Below, one piece after another: positions 25,166 through 35,272 of a stretch of 64,000 bases of DNA (positions within the stretch are counted from its first letter, which is position 1; each line of letters opens with the position of its first letter). The notes beneath the pieces were generated by a model that worked only from the letters and a program-made list of their open reading frames with translations, was not told the origin of the DNA and ran no database searches. The position numbers and the translations under genes are program-made. Source of the stretch: Periplaneta americana (Eukaryota; Arthropoda; Insecta; Blattodea; Blattidae); assembly GCF_040183065.1 (NCBI RefSeq), contig NC_091132.1, forward strand, positions 160,043,602 to 160,107,601, in the 5' to 3' direction.

Positions 25166-25834
25166 TGTTCATGTGCAGTAGCTCATTATATGTTCCAACG
25201 ACTTGAACTGATTCCGAACCGATACAGAACTCCCACTCCTGTTCCAATGTGCTTTAGAACTCGTTCGGAATGGGTGAAATTGGTTCTCGATTAAGAGCGG
25301 AAAATGGAAATTCTGAAATTTTGACGCATACGTTGAGGTTTAATCTAAAGTTATGGTAAAAATCCTTCGAGACTAAGCAGGTTAAAATAAAAAATTAGTC
25401 CATCATAAGTGACTTGGAAGGTGACTGATGAGGATGTATTTTACGAAGAATTAAGTTCGGAAGATGTATATAATTTCAATATAAGAAGAAACATCGAAAG
25501 TCGTGAAAGAACAGTTCAAGAAACGATCCAAAAACGAAAAATCTCGAACTAGTTCTGAGACCGTACACAACTGGCGCATGTGTCGAAAGAAGTTCGGAAC
25601 GCCTTCTGAATTGCTTGCTGGAACAAACTTTTGTCTCCGTCACTTTGATATTAGTCCTGGTAATGGAAGGAGCCTGTAGTTTTCAGTCACCGATCTGTCC
25701 CTCTTAAGTGCAGGCGTGTTCACTGTCATCTTTTATCATCCATTATTCATTCACTTGTTTTTCAACTAGTTGATAACATGTAGGTGCGATACTTCGGTAC
25801 TCCTTATATAGTATACTATAGAATATAGTTTTAC
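25166..25834. other. No gene; possible weak inverted-repeat element
   Basis: GTTCCAACGACTTGAACTGA near 25192 is loosely inverted near 25590-25628 (TTCTGAATTGCTTGCTGGAAC-like). The match is imperfect and I do not call an element. Confidence 0.4.
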
Positions 25835-26016
25835 CACAGTCTAGTATATACATTCACGAAGCTTGAGTTGTGAGGGTGCTAGAAACAATAGACTGTGCAG
25901 ATACTATTTCGCATTCTCTGTAATGAGGCGACAGTAGCGATCCTAGTGGTTAGCAACTATCTATGGATGCATATTTATTACGTATTGAGCTTCGTGACTG
26001 TATATACTAGACTGTG
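25835..26016. mobile_element. MITE, CACAGTCTAGTATA family, copy 1
   Basis: 182 bp with ~30-bp TIRs: CACAGTCTAGTATATACATT to GACTGTATATACTAGACTGTG. Flanks GTTTTAC / ATTTTAC suggest a 7-8-bp target duplication. Other copies are at 33726, 37320 (partial), 57861 (long form) and 58946. Confidence 0.8.
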
Positions 26017-26787
26017 ATTTTACATTAGAGAATTTAGCTGGTTATATGGGGTCACTAAATTGAACCCGATGCCAAAAAAGAGAACGAAGAAGAATAAGAA
26101 GAGTGTGTAGTTCTACGTCTCGTGATGAAGGTTTGTGTGGAGGTTGTATTTACGGATATCAGATATTTAGCAGAATTCATGTTCAACATGGTATATCCAG
26201 ATCATGAACACATGCATTATATTTTCATAGAAGTGGGAGAATTGGTAATTTGCTAGGTGACGTCGTTGCATATAGACCACGGTTCAACGAAGTATTTTCC
26301 CTGGACCAAAAATACAAGATGCGTTACTCGTTTCACCTTATTATGAATAAGTATCGGGGAAAATGTCTTATTTTAGGTTATAATTCAGAATTTGTTCAAT
26401 ATTTAATAAGATGTTTAGGATTAGTGTAAAACTGGCCTATGTACAGCGACGTCTCCTAGAAAATTATCGGAGAACTGTATCCTAATGTGAGGTAAGTGAT
26501 CGTAGTTTGCTATTTACTCAACTGTTTCGTCCTTCACATAGGTTAAGTTAGGGTAGGTCAGAATACATTAGCTTGAGAATGTTAAGTTGATCGTTATTAG
26601 TTTCACTTTGAAAAGTGTGAGTCTGAAGTTATCTACATTTAAAGTTTTGCTTTTTTGGTTTGAATTTACTTGCAAAACTTTACATTTATGTTATGCTCGA
26701 CCATGCCGAAATGTAGTAATTATACACCTGATAGCAGTCCTTTAATGCCTGTCATTAAAGTACACCTACTCATTAAAGTACAGGTGT
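26017..26787. other. No gene; small inverted-repeat element at 26230-26480
   Basis: GCTAGGTGACGTCGTTGCAT near 26243 pairs with TACAGCGACGTCTCCTAG near 26436, giving a ~250-bp MITE-like unit. The rest is unremarkable. Confidence 0.5.
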
Positions 26788-26865
26788 TCAGCCAATGACA
26801 AGTCAGCTCTGTGCCGTTATAAAACCTCAGCCAATGACAAGTCAGCTTTGTACCGTTATAAAACC
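26788..26865 (+). promoter_or_regulatory. Tandemly duplicated CCAAT + TATA unit
   Basis: Two 39-bp units, 26788-26826 and 26827-26865, each TCAGCCAATGACAAGTCAGC, then ...CCGTTATAAAACC. Each has a CCAAT box about 28 bases ahead of TTATAAAA. The order and spacing resemble a core promoter on the plus strand, but no gene follows directly, so this may be the promoter of a dead element. Confidence 0.45.
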
Positions 26866-27538
26866 GCAAGTATCGATTATTCTCGGATATGCAATCGAAA
26901 GAGAATTAGCGAAAAGTCACGGAGGCTGGAAATCCAATACTGTCGCAGAAGGTTATGTTCTGTTACTATAATAATTAGCGTTAATTGTAAATAATATTCA
27001 AATAAATTCAATTTGTCATCTCGTTTTTCAATGTCTAGTTTAATTTCAATGTTATATCAAAGTTAATATTTAGTTTACTCTGCAGGTTCTTATAGGCTAT
27101 CAACGTCAATGTGGACATCTGTTCCTCGGAAAAAAAATCAATACTTTCGCGTCTGCGCACATCTCACAATTTACGAGGTATTGCTCAAGGTCAGTTAGAT
27201 ACAAATAAAATGAATAATTTCAAGTTAGAAATATGGTCGTGCATAAAAAGTCGTATGAAACTCGCCTACAATGGTAATTAAGAACCTCGTATGAAAATTA
27301 TGAAACTCGCTTCCGCTCGTTTCATAAACATCCATACTCGCTTCTTAATTACTATCATTATAGGCTCGTTGCATAATGTACTATTAACTTATTCAAAATT
27401 TTAACGTTTTCGGCGACTTTTTCTTAGTGTTTTGATTTTTGAGGCAAAAATAGGGGGTTTTGAGAATGTATTTTTCTCGAAATGACAGAAGTCGTTGTAT
27501 TGGATATTGACGAATAAATTGTTTTCAATATAGGCTAC
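26866..27538. other. No gene recognised
   Basis: Nothing recognisable downstream of the duplicated promoter-like unit. Confidence 0.5.
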
Positions 27539-27636
27539 CTGAGACAGAGAATTCCCCTCTTCTATATCAGTTGTATTACTCCTGCCTATTGCCAGAGGGT
27601 CGATCTCACGTTCCATCTTGATAACGTTCCTCACGA
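27539..27636 (-). CDS. ZNF family first coding exon, variant copy (27.6k)
   Basis: Acceptor TTCTTTTTCAG at 27637-27639 and donor CAG|GTAGCC. The likely start is ATG 27616-27614, giving MEREIDPLAIGRSNTTDIEE then GNSLSQ, 26 residues ending in phase 0 as the second exons require. Sister exons start six codons earlier (MDVIKMEPEIDPL); here that codon reads AGG, so only the inner methionine remains. The conserved VIKME site survives as nucleotides (VIKMERE) but falls across the start. It probably serves the minus-strand locus, as an alternative to the exon at 33.6 kb. Bases 27617-27636 would be untranslated. Confidence 0.65.
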
Positions 27637-27639
27637 CTG

Positions 27640-28128
27640 AAAAAGAAAATAATAAGAAACTTAAAGTGACTTGCAATTTGTCAGCTATTTGGATATTCTT
27701 ACTAGCATGTTTAATAATAATTCCACACCTCCGTAGTGTTCACTAGTGTCGTGCAGGACAGGATGCAGCACTGTGACGTCACCTCACTGCGCTCTGCCTT
27801 CCCGTAGTCGACGTCTCTGCAGGGATGTGAAATGTGGACAGGAGTTTGCAGGGAGGGAGGAGAGGGTATTAGGCGTGCAGGTAGCAGTGATGTAGGAGAT
27901 AAATATAAGTGATCTGGCGTTCTTAACACAGTTTAATGCTTGACTATCCCAATGGTAATGTTGACTGTTTGAATTGCACATTTTGTGTACTGATTATAAA
28001 CAATTCAATTTCTGTTCTATTATGCGAAAATCAATCTATAACAAAGTCAGTCTCATATGATGAACACTTTCTTGTATCTAATAATTACATAGTATTTCAT
28101 TGCAGTTAATTTGGCGAAAGAAATATAA
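27640..28128. other. Upstream of the first exon; no feature assigned
   Basis: It includes a moderately GC-rich patch (27760-27870) that could be promoter or 5' untranslated exon. Open frames here are not protein-like. Confidence 0.4.
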
Positions 28129-29207
28129 TCTATACTAATAAAAAAATCTGTAGCCGAAATTTTTCTGGTAATTTTTGATTTTCCAAACATAATTGATCCT
28201 AACATATATAATTAACCACCGTGAAACCGAATATCGCTTTTTTGAAAATTTTGTTTGTCTGTCTGTCTGTATGTTTGTTACCTTTTCACGCGATAATGGC
28301 TGAACGGATTTCGATGAAAATTGGAATATAAATTAAGTTCGTTGTAACTTAGATCTTAGGCTATATGGCATTCAAAATACATTATTTAAAAGGGGGGTTA
28401 TAAGGGGGCCTGAATTAAATAAATCGCAATATCTCGCTTATTATTGATTTTTGTGAAAAATGTTACATAACAAAAGTTTCTTTAAAATAATTTGCGATAA
28501 GTTTTATTCCCTGAAAAATTTTGACAGGACTGATATTTAATGAGATAAATGAGTTTTAAAATGAAAATAACTGCCATCTAAGGCCGCGTAATGAATTAAA
28601 AAACAAATGACTTCGTCTATAAGGGGCTTGGACAGCAACAATCGAAAACTATGAAAGATAGCCTACAGAGAATGTTTGTGTTTGTATGAAGTAATATCGG
28701 AAGCTAAATTAACCGATTTGTATAATTAATCATTATTTCACCATTGGACAGTGTAGTTTCTCTATATGGACATAATGCTATAATGTTATTATAATATAAT
28801 ATAATATAATACAATATCAGAACCATAGTGGGCCAAGCACCATTTACTGAATACGTAGAAAACAAGGGTTAAAATTAAGTTATTACCATAATTCAATGGA
28901 AACCTATAACAAGTAAAATAAAATATACACATTAAATGTAAATAATGTCAATCTTCATTAAGCTATGGTTGCATGTATTAAAAATTAAGAAACATGTTAA
29001 AGGAATTGTCATTGCACCAAATGAGTGTCTCTGGACCAAAATGATCGCATTTTAATTATTTGGATGCAATTTAAATTAAGTAACATATTAAACGATTTTT
29101 CCTTCTATCAAACACGAATCTTCCCTGGATCAAATGTCCTATTTTAATTATGTAATTACTTTACATTTATTTCTAACGGGTGCAGCGGAGCGCACGGGTA
29201 GGGCTAG
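28129..29207 (+). mobile_element. Non-autonomous Helitron
   Basis: It starts TCTATACTAATA after A and ends with a GC hairpin (GTGCAGCGGAGCGCAC) followed by CTAG before T, so it sits in an A/T target without duplication. Those are the defining ends of Helitrons. The early segment (ACGCGATAATGGCTGAACGG) is a well-known arthropod Helitron/MITE motif by recollection. 1079 bp, no Rep/helicase frame. Confidence 0.75.
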
Positions 29208-29579
29208 TGTAAAATAAAAGAAGTATTTATTATGCACATTAATTTGTGAGTCAAGATGTCCTTTATTTATAATGACTGCAATCACCCAACGTGTTTAAAA
29301 TTTTAGAAATAATTAAACCTTTGCTGTACTACGAGAAAATAGGTATATGGAAACTATATTTTCTTTTCTCTGCAATATGGAAGAAGGCACAGAAAGATTA
29401 TGTGGACGTTTTTCTGAATTTTCTGTTTCTTTTTTCTTTAACTTATTTATCAATATTGGGACATAATGACTGGGAAATATATTATCTAAGCCTGCATGTT
29501 AGGTTGCCATCTGACAAGGTACTTCTAGATTTAGGCTTAGCAAGTTTCATAACAGAAAATTATTGTTGGCATACATATG
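29208..29579. other. No gene recognised
   Basis: The 97-codon frame at 29291-29584 is hydrophobic and low in complexity. It is not supported as a gene. Confidence 0.4.
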
Positions 29580-30090
29580 TCTAACCAAACATACATGATA
29601 CATATGCAGCAAGTGCGTACAAGCTCGGGAATCTGGCTTGGGAGAAATTCTTGTAAAAGTCAGCCAAGTCCTTCTTGTGTTATATTTATGTCCTTCAACA
29701 AATCGTCACATTGTAAATTTAACAGTTCCAGTTGGTACCTGCTAGGAATATCTTTGACATCTACTAAGTAAGGGATTGCAAAGAGCTCAGATGTAGTAGA
29801 AACCGTTTCTACGTCATGAAAGCTCGACCCAAACTGGCGAAGAAGATCATGTATAATTTATTTGCATATATTCTTCAGAGAGACTAATGTCCGGATCAAG
29901 CACTTGCGATAACTTTGAAAAATGCACAGTGTTTCCAGCCAGCAATTGATTTACCCATAGAGCCAATGACAATTTGAACGCTTTAACTCTATAGTATATC
30001 AGTTACGATTAGATCCTTCCCCTGAAGTGAAATATTTAAATCGTTTAAGTGCTTTGTTAAATCAGCATGAAAAGACAAGTGACATTCAGG
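29580..30090 (-). pseudogene. hAT transposase C-terminal half, relic
   Basis: Minus strand from 30090: CHLSFHADLTKHLNDLNISL, then QGKDLIV, VKAFKLSLALWVNQLLAGNT, VHFSKLSQVLDPDIS; after a break, IPSRYQLELLNLQCDDLLKD, GLADFYKNFSQARFPSLYAL and CMFG. This is the order of the hAT catalytic C-terminal region (HLNxLNxxLQGK ... AFxxKLxLW ... LELLxLQCD ... FPxLxxLA). At least one stop and one frame shift interrupt it. The RTE-like LINE at 30098 abuts it on the upstream side and may have cut it. Confidence 0.75.
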
Positions 30091-30097
30091 TTTTTTT

Positions 30098-31288
30098 ACA
30101 ACTGTTGACGTCGTACAAAATTTTGTCCAATATTCTTTTGAGGAGATTAATTCCGTACGTAGATGAAATTATTGGGGATCATCAGTCCGGTTTTCGGCGT
30201 AATAGATCGACTATTGACCAGATTTTTTGTATCCGACAAATAATGGAGAAAAAATGGGAGTATAAGGCTACAGTGCATCAGTAATTCATAAATTTAAAAA
30301 AGGCATATGACTCGGTTAAGAGGGAAGTATTATATGATATTCTTATTGAATTTGGTATTCCCAAGAAACTAGTTCGATTAATTAAAATGTGTCTCAGTGA
30401 AACATACAGCAGAGACGGTATAGGTCAGTTAATATATGATGCTTTTCCAATTCACTGCGGGCTAAAGCAGGGAGATGCACTATCACCTTTACTTTTTAAC
30501 TTCGCTCTAGAATATGCCATTAGGAAATTTCAGGATAACAGGCAGGGTTTGGAATTGAACGGGTTACATCAGCTTCTTGTCTATGCGGATGACGTGAATA
30601 TGTTAGGAGAAAATACACAACCGATTAGGGAAAACACGGAAATTTTACTTGAAGCAAGTAAAGCGATCGGTTTGGAGGTAAATCCCGAAAAGACAAAGTA
30701 TATGATTATGTCTCGTGACCAGAATATTGTACGAAATGGAAATATAAAAATTGGAGATTTATCCTTCGATGAGATGGAGAAATTCAAATATCTTGGAGCA
30801 ACAGTAAAAAATATAAATGACACTCGGGAGGAAATTAAACGCAGAATAAATATGGGAAATTCGTGTTATTATTCGGTTGAGAAGCTCTTATCATCCAGTC
30901 TGCTGTCCAAAAATCTGAAAGTTAGAATTTATAAAACAGTTATATTACTGGTTGTTCTGTATGGCTGTGAAACTTGGTCTCTCACTTTGAGAGAGGAACA
31001 TAGGTTAAGGGTGTTTGAGAATAAGGTGCTTAGGAAAATATTTGGGGCTAAGCGGGATGAAGTTACAGGAGAATGGAGAAAGTTACACAACACAGAACTG
31101 CACGCATTGTATTCTTCACCTGACATAATTAGGAACATCAAATCCAGACGTTTGAGATGGGCAGTGCATGTAGCACGTATGGGCGAATTCAGAAATGCAT
31201 ATAGAGTGTTAGTTGGGAGGCCGGAGGGAAAAAGACCTTCAGGGAGGCCGAGACGTAGATGGTAGGATGATATTAAAATGGATTTGAG
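30098..31288 (+). mobile_element. RTE-like LINE, longest copy, broken
   Basis: The plus strand opens at LTSYKILSNILLRRLIPYVD, continues [20 protein letters not shown], and meets a stop at 30283-30285 where sisters have HQLFIDF. It resumes [40 protein letters not shown], the catalytic YADD ([13 protein letters not shown]), and the whole C-terminal part to GRPRRRW-stop in one 292-codon frame (30387-31265). The endonuclease domain is missing at the 5' side and the last ~35 residues and tail at the 3' side. By comparison with the 4969 and 48000 copies it is the best source for the RT domain of this family. Confidence 0.88.
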
Positions 31289-31394
31289 CTGGTGTAAAAT
31301 TCTTAAAACTTGAGCTCAGACTTATATCAAACATGGGACGTCCCATAATCCACGGTGAAGTGATCGTATATTCCAGTGTGCGAACTGTTGGCAG

Positions 31395-31740
31395 GCGGAT
31401 GTCGAGCTCAGAGAGCAATTCACGAAACAGCACACGTGCTGGACGAAGTTTCCGTGAATTTTCACTATATCAGCCGTAAAGAGATGAATGGTGACCTCAC
31501 AGAGGAAAAGAAGTTCGCGAATAACATTCAATACCCAATGATGAGGTGGAAGTGGCCAATTAGATGACGTCCAAATTCTCTAGACCTGATGTCAACTAAT
31601 TTTTTTGTTTGGGGTTTTGTGCAGAAAAATGTGTATGCACAGCGAACTAGGAATATACTGATTATCTCAAAACAAACATTCTCTCAGCTTTTACAAAAGG
31701 TACCCCAGAAATGTTACATCTCACATGATGGTAAGTATAA
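31395..31740 (+). pseudogene. IS630/mariner-like transposase C-terminal scrap (left arm)
   Basis: Fragments read WPIRRRPNSLDLMSTNFFVW then GFVQKNVYAQRTRN, with frame breaks. The block resembles PRRSPDLTPLDFFLWGxxKxxVY, the end of the DDE domain in insect IS630/mariner-like transposases. The same fragment is repeated inverted at 38045-38275. It was therefore present in the intron before the inverted duplication. Confidence 0.55.
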
Positions 31741-32008
31741 GCCTTATCCTAAGAACTGTTTTATATAATATGCAATGGTAACACACTGAGGTGTAATTTG
31801 AACAAAATTCCTATTCTTCTGGAATATATTTACAGATTACTGGAAAATAAAATGCAACAGTTATTATGGTCCACTGTTTTTCTTTCACGTCTTACCAAAT
31901 TAATGACTGTCTAAAATTCAATAAAGTATAGAACATTAGCATGGCTTATAAAAAAATATTTTATTTGAAACTTACTACAGCACAGTTTAAACCAGCAAAT
32001 TTGACCAG

Positions 32009-33364
32009 GGGCCTGTTTCTCAAAACTCATGGACTAGTAATACTAGTCTGTACAGTAGTAATATTAGTTTATTTTACAAGTCTGTGTTTCTAGAAACTAC
32101 AAGGGTAAAGTAGTAGTTACCAATTCACAGACTAGTAATATTGGTCGATTTCACCAGTTCATAAGTGATTCTGTTTCTCAAAATGCTAATCTAGTTGATT
32201 ATACTAGTATTTAACAGGAATATTCCTACAAGACTCTAAAGACTGGTGATTACTATATTATCAGTTACCAGTGGCAATCTTTCTCAGATAATCAAAACAA
32301 AATATTGTAGTTATTTTTTTAATAAATGTGGTTTAGTGATTTCGATTGAAGTAGTAAAGAAGTTGTTGTGAGAAAAGCTAAAACTATATCGAGAAAGAAC
32401 AATTATTATTCCTTTACGGGAGCATTGTTTAAATATAATGAACGGTTTAAATAAAGTGCTGAAAAGCTTGGAGAGTTGTTGAATATAGTGGGACCTGCCA
32501 TAACAAGACAAACAAATAGAAGTCATGCATTATCAGCAAAGCTTCGAATACAAATTGCTCTACAAATCGGGATGTTGATTATTTTCCAATGCCATCTGGT
32601 TTTTCTGCCCTAGACCAGCAACACATGCAGAATTTTTTTCCTAATAATCTAATACCAATTCATCAACTGCAGTAATTTTTGCTGGCTTTCCTCCTCCACT
32701 GCCAGTTCTTCTGACATTGTCAACTTTAGCCTACAAATTAAATGCAAAACGACACTAGTTTATGAATAGATCAAACGTAAAACTGAAAAAAAAAATAGCG
32801 AATTTTTCAAGTCATAAGTGGCATCCATGTCGCCAGTAGAATCACTTGCTACATAATGTGTTCATATTATGATACTGTGAACTTGAATTGGTACTCGTCA
32901 AAGTTGCTTTCTTAATGTTGGGCCAATAAGTGTCCCTAACGTATGCAAAATCTTTGTTCTGAAGTATCAGTTCCATAGCCTCACTTATTACAAATTTTTT
33001 TGTCCAGTCGTTTACTTTATCATTTTTGTTATAATGCTTGGAAACGCACCGAATGATATATCCTTTGAGTCATTAATCATATTGAGTATAGTTAATTTGC
33101 TTTCAATTGATGGAATTTCAAGAGAAGAGAGAACACAAACAACTTAGCCTCCTAACCTCAAATAACAATACCTACCAATGGCTATAAACAAATGAACTCA
33201 ATCAGCTGACTAATGAAAGAGATCATGTGACTAGTGAAAAATTGTCACAAGTTACTAGATTGGTAAAATAGTTTGAGAAACAGAATCTACTAGAGCTGGT
33301 GAAATATACTCTGGTAACTAGTAACTGGTGGACTACTAAACTAGTATTTTTTAGAAACAGGCCC
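32009..33364. mobile_element. Harbinger-like non-autonomous element, copy 2
   Basis: 1356 bp, GGGCCTGTTTCTCAAAACTC to GAAACAGGCCC, perfect CAG duplication (32006-32008, 33365-33367). Collinear with copy 1 at 16371. The minus strand shows a decayed Myb/SANT-like frame: NDWTKKFVISEAMELILQN, FAYVRDTYWPNIKKATLT and VRRTGSGGGKPAKITAVDEL. It is absent from the right arm of the inverted duplication, so it came later. Confidence 0.78.
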
Positions 33365-33573
33365 CAGCTCTCAAAATATTACGTGTAATACAAGAATGTA
33401 ACTTGTGACGTGATGGTGAGGAGCACAAGCAAATGTTGGCTTGATATTTGTTAGTAGGCCTATAGGCTACTAACTATAAATCGAAACAGATATAGTAATT
33501 CTGGTAGCAGAGTTTACAATTTTATACATTTCGAACATAAAAAAGAAATACTTAATAGTCATTTTCAATTTAC

Positions 33574-33662
33574 CTCTGATAAAGACTTCTTTTCTTCTGT
33601 TTCATTTGAATATATCGACAATGGGTCGATGTCGGGGTCCATCTTTATCACATCCATCTCAA
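33574..33662 (-). CDS. ZNF family first coding exon (33.6k)
   Basis: Acceptor TTCTTTCAG at 33663-33665, start ATG 33657-33655, donor GAG|GTAAAT. 28 codons: MDVIKMDPDIDPLSIYSNET then EEKKSLSE, ending in phase 0. It is nearly identical to the first exon of the plus-strand gene at 37493 (MDVIKMEPEIDPLPIHSNDT), which lies head to head with it. It contains one psi-K-x-D/E site (IKMD here, IKME in the sister). As the most upstream exon of the minus-strand set it may feed the second exons at 24.0 or 21.9 kb. A non-coding 5' exon must lie further right. Confidence 0.8.
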
Positions 33663-33725
33663 CTGAAAGAAGAATTTATAGAGATTGATATTCATCTTCA
33701 GGATGTAAGATAGTGGGAGCCTTAC

Positions 33726-33910
33726 TACAGTCTAGTATATGCAGTCACGAAGCTTGAGTTTTGAGGGTACTAGGAACAACAGACTAAGCAGGTACTCTTT
33801 CGTATTGTCTATAATGAGACGATAGTAGCGATCCTAGTGGTTAGCAACTATCTATGGATGCATAATATTTACTATATATTGAGATTCGTGACTATATATA
33901 CTAGACTGTG
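33726..33910. mobile_element. MITE, CACAGTCTAGTATA family, copy 2
   Basis: 185 bp, full length, flanked by CCTTAC / TCTTAC (7-8-bp duplication, one change). Part of it belongs to the inverted duplication, whose left breakpoint lies inside it near 33833. Confidence 0.8.
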
Positions 33911-34503
33911 GTCTTACGTAACGGTTAAGTTTATAACATATTTCGCTTAAAATTCCGAACTTGTTCTGAACCAATTACCTGCTACACTGAAATATTGTGC
34001 ATTTTTATAGGCCTATCAACGGCTAAGTGGGTTTGAATTGGATTACGAGTATTTCTCATCCACAAAATGAGATCTCATTTCTCTTCGGAATCAATAGACG
34101 CTGTATGTGTGTCTCTGTAAATAATGCCAATTAGCATAAGGCAGTGAACTCTAAATCCTGTAAATACGAAGTGAAAAGAAAGATATTTATATTACAAAAA
34201 AAATAATAATAATAAACAAACCTTGAAAACCAACAGAGTGTGTCTGTTAATCTACAAATTATAGATGGTTACGACATAGGTCTATAGCAGGCATTCCGAA
34301 TCTTCAACAAAACTGCAACATTTATGGGATCACAAAATAGCTGCTTACAGATTTATATATAGTAGGCGAGAAAGCACAACTTCACTGCTACATCATTTCT
34401 ATTACACCACAAACCACAAGTAAGATTATAGCAATGTAGTTTATAAAATATTTAATAGCTATCTACAAGAATTATCAATCTCTATGTCATCAATCAGTAA
34501 GGA
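33911..34503. other. No gene recognised; between the divergent first exons
   Basis: AT-rich. It could hold part of a shared promoter region, but no motif stands out. Confidence 0.4.
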
Positions 34504-35065
34504 GTTAGGTACAGCTAAAAGCAGTATAATTTTGTAAATATTTAACATTTTTTCCTCAATTGCTATATCTTCTACAATAATGAAAATTAGTATGTGCAAA
34601 ACACTATCCTCCTGCTACATGAAAATATATATATAGTATATTTTTCCGATTTAAAAAAAATATAATTTTTTTTTTTTTTTTCAAAATTCAAAATGGTGGC
34701 AGTTCACTGTCCAGTGAAAAAGGGTTTCCCTCATAACTATAAAACTATCCAACACTCTGTGATGAAATTTTTTGTGTGTATTTATGCATGTCATATCTAC
34801 AATATGATGTAAAATCACTTCTCTACCATTGATAGATTGCCTGATAAAAATAAATTCTTTAAAAAAAATGATCGAATATCAGTATTTTATTCTAAAACAA
34901 AATAAAAAAATATATTATTTATTAAGGAATGTAGTTGAATGTACTGTAAACATGTATTCCTGCAATAAAATAAAAGAGAGAGAACAAGGAAGAGTTAACA
35001 AGTTTATGAGTTATGAGGGAAACGCTTCACCACTGCACAGTGAACTGCCATCATTTTCAAATCTG

Positions 35066-35119
<54 letters not shown>

Positions 35120-35272
35120 GATTCTTTTTTAAATAGTGAAAATAATTTTTTTCACATAGCAAAAGGACAGTGTTTTACACATACCAATTTTGATTATAAT
35201 ATAAGATACAGTAACAAAGGAAGAAATGTTGAATATTTCCAAAAATTTTACTGCTGAAGCTGTACCTAACCC
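34504..35272. mobile_element. Foldback-type element with ~250-bp arms, TTAA-like end
   Basis: The left arm 34504-34750 (GTTAGGTACAGCTAAAAGCA through TGGTGGCAGTTCACTGTCC) is inverted at 34995-35272 (GAACTGCCATCATTTTCAAA through GCTGTACCTAACCCCTTAA). The right end is followed by TTAA; the left has GTAA. TTAA at one end is compatible with piggyBac or Kolobok targets. Non-coding. A (TA)n run (35068-35115) lies in the right arm. Confidence 0.65.

Larger units (their letters stand above)
31498..33833. repeat. Left arm of a large inverted duplication
   Basis: Reverse-complement of 37321-38278 by eye: the transposase scrap, intron 1, the first exon, its acceptor and part of the MITE are all shared. 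The left arm is longer because a Harbinger-like element (32009-33364) inserted after the duplication. Confidence 0.8.

Noticed and set aside
27405-27440. A GAAAACGTTA string on the minus strand as a third hammerhead
   Set aside because: No CTGANGA core lies upstream of it.
34829-35257. 142-codon frame with an IYIYIY run
   Set aside because: It lies in an inverted-repeat element and a (TA)n microsatellite.
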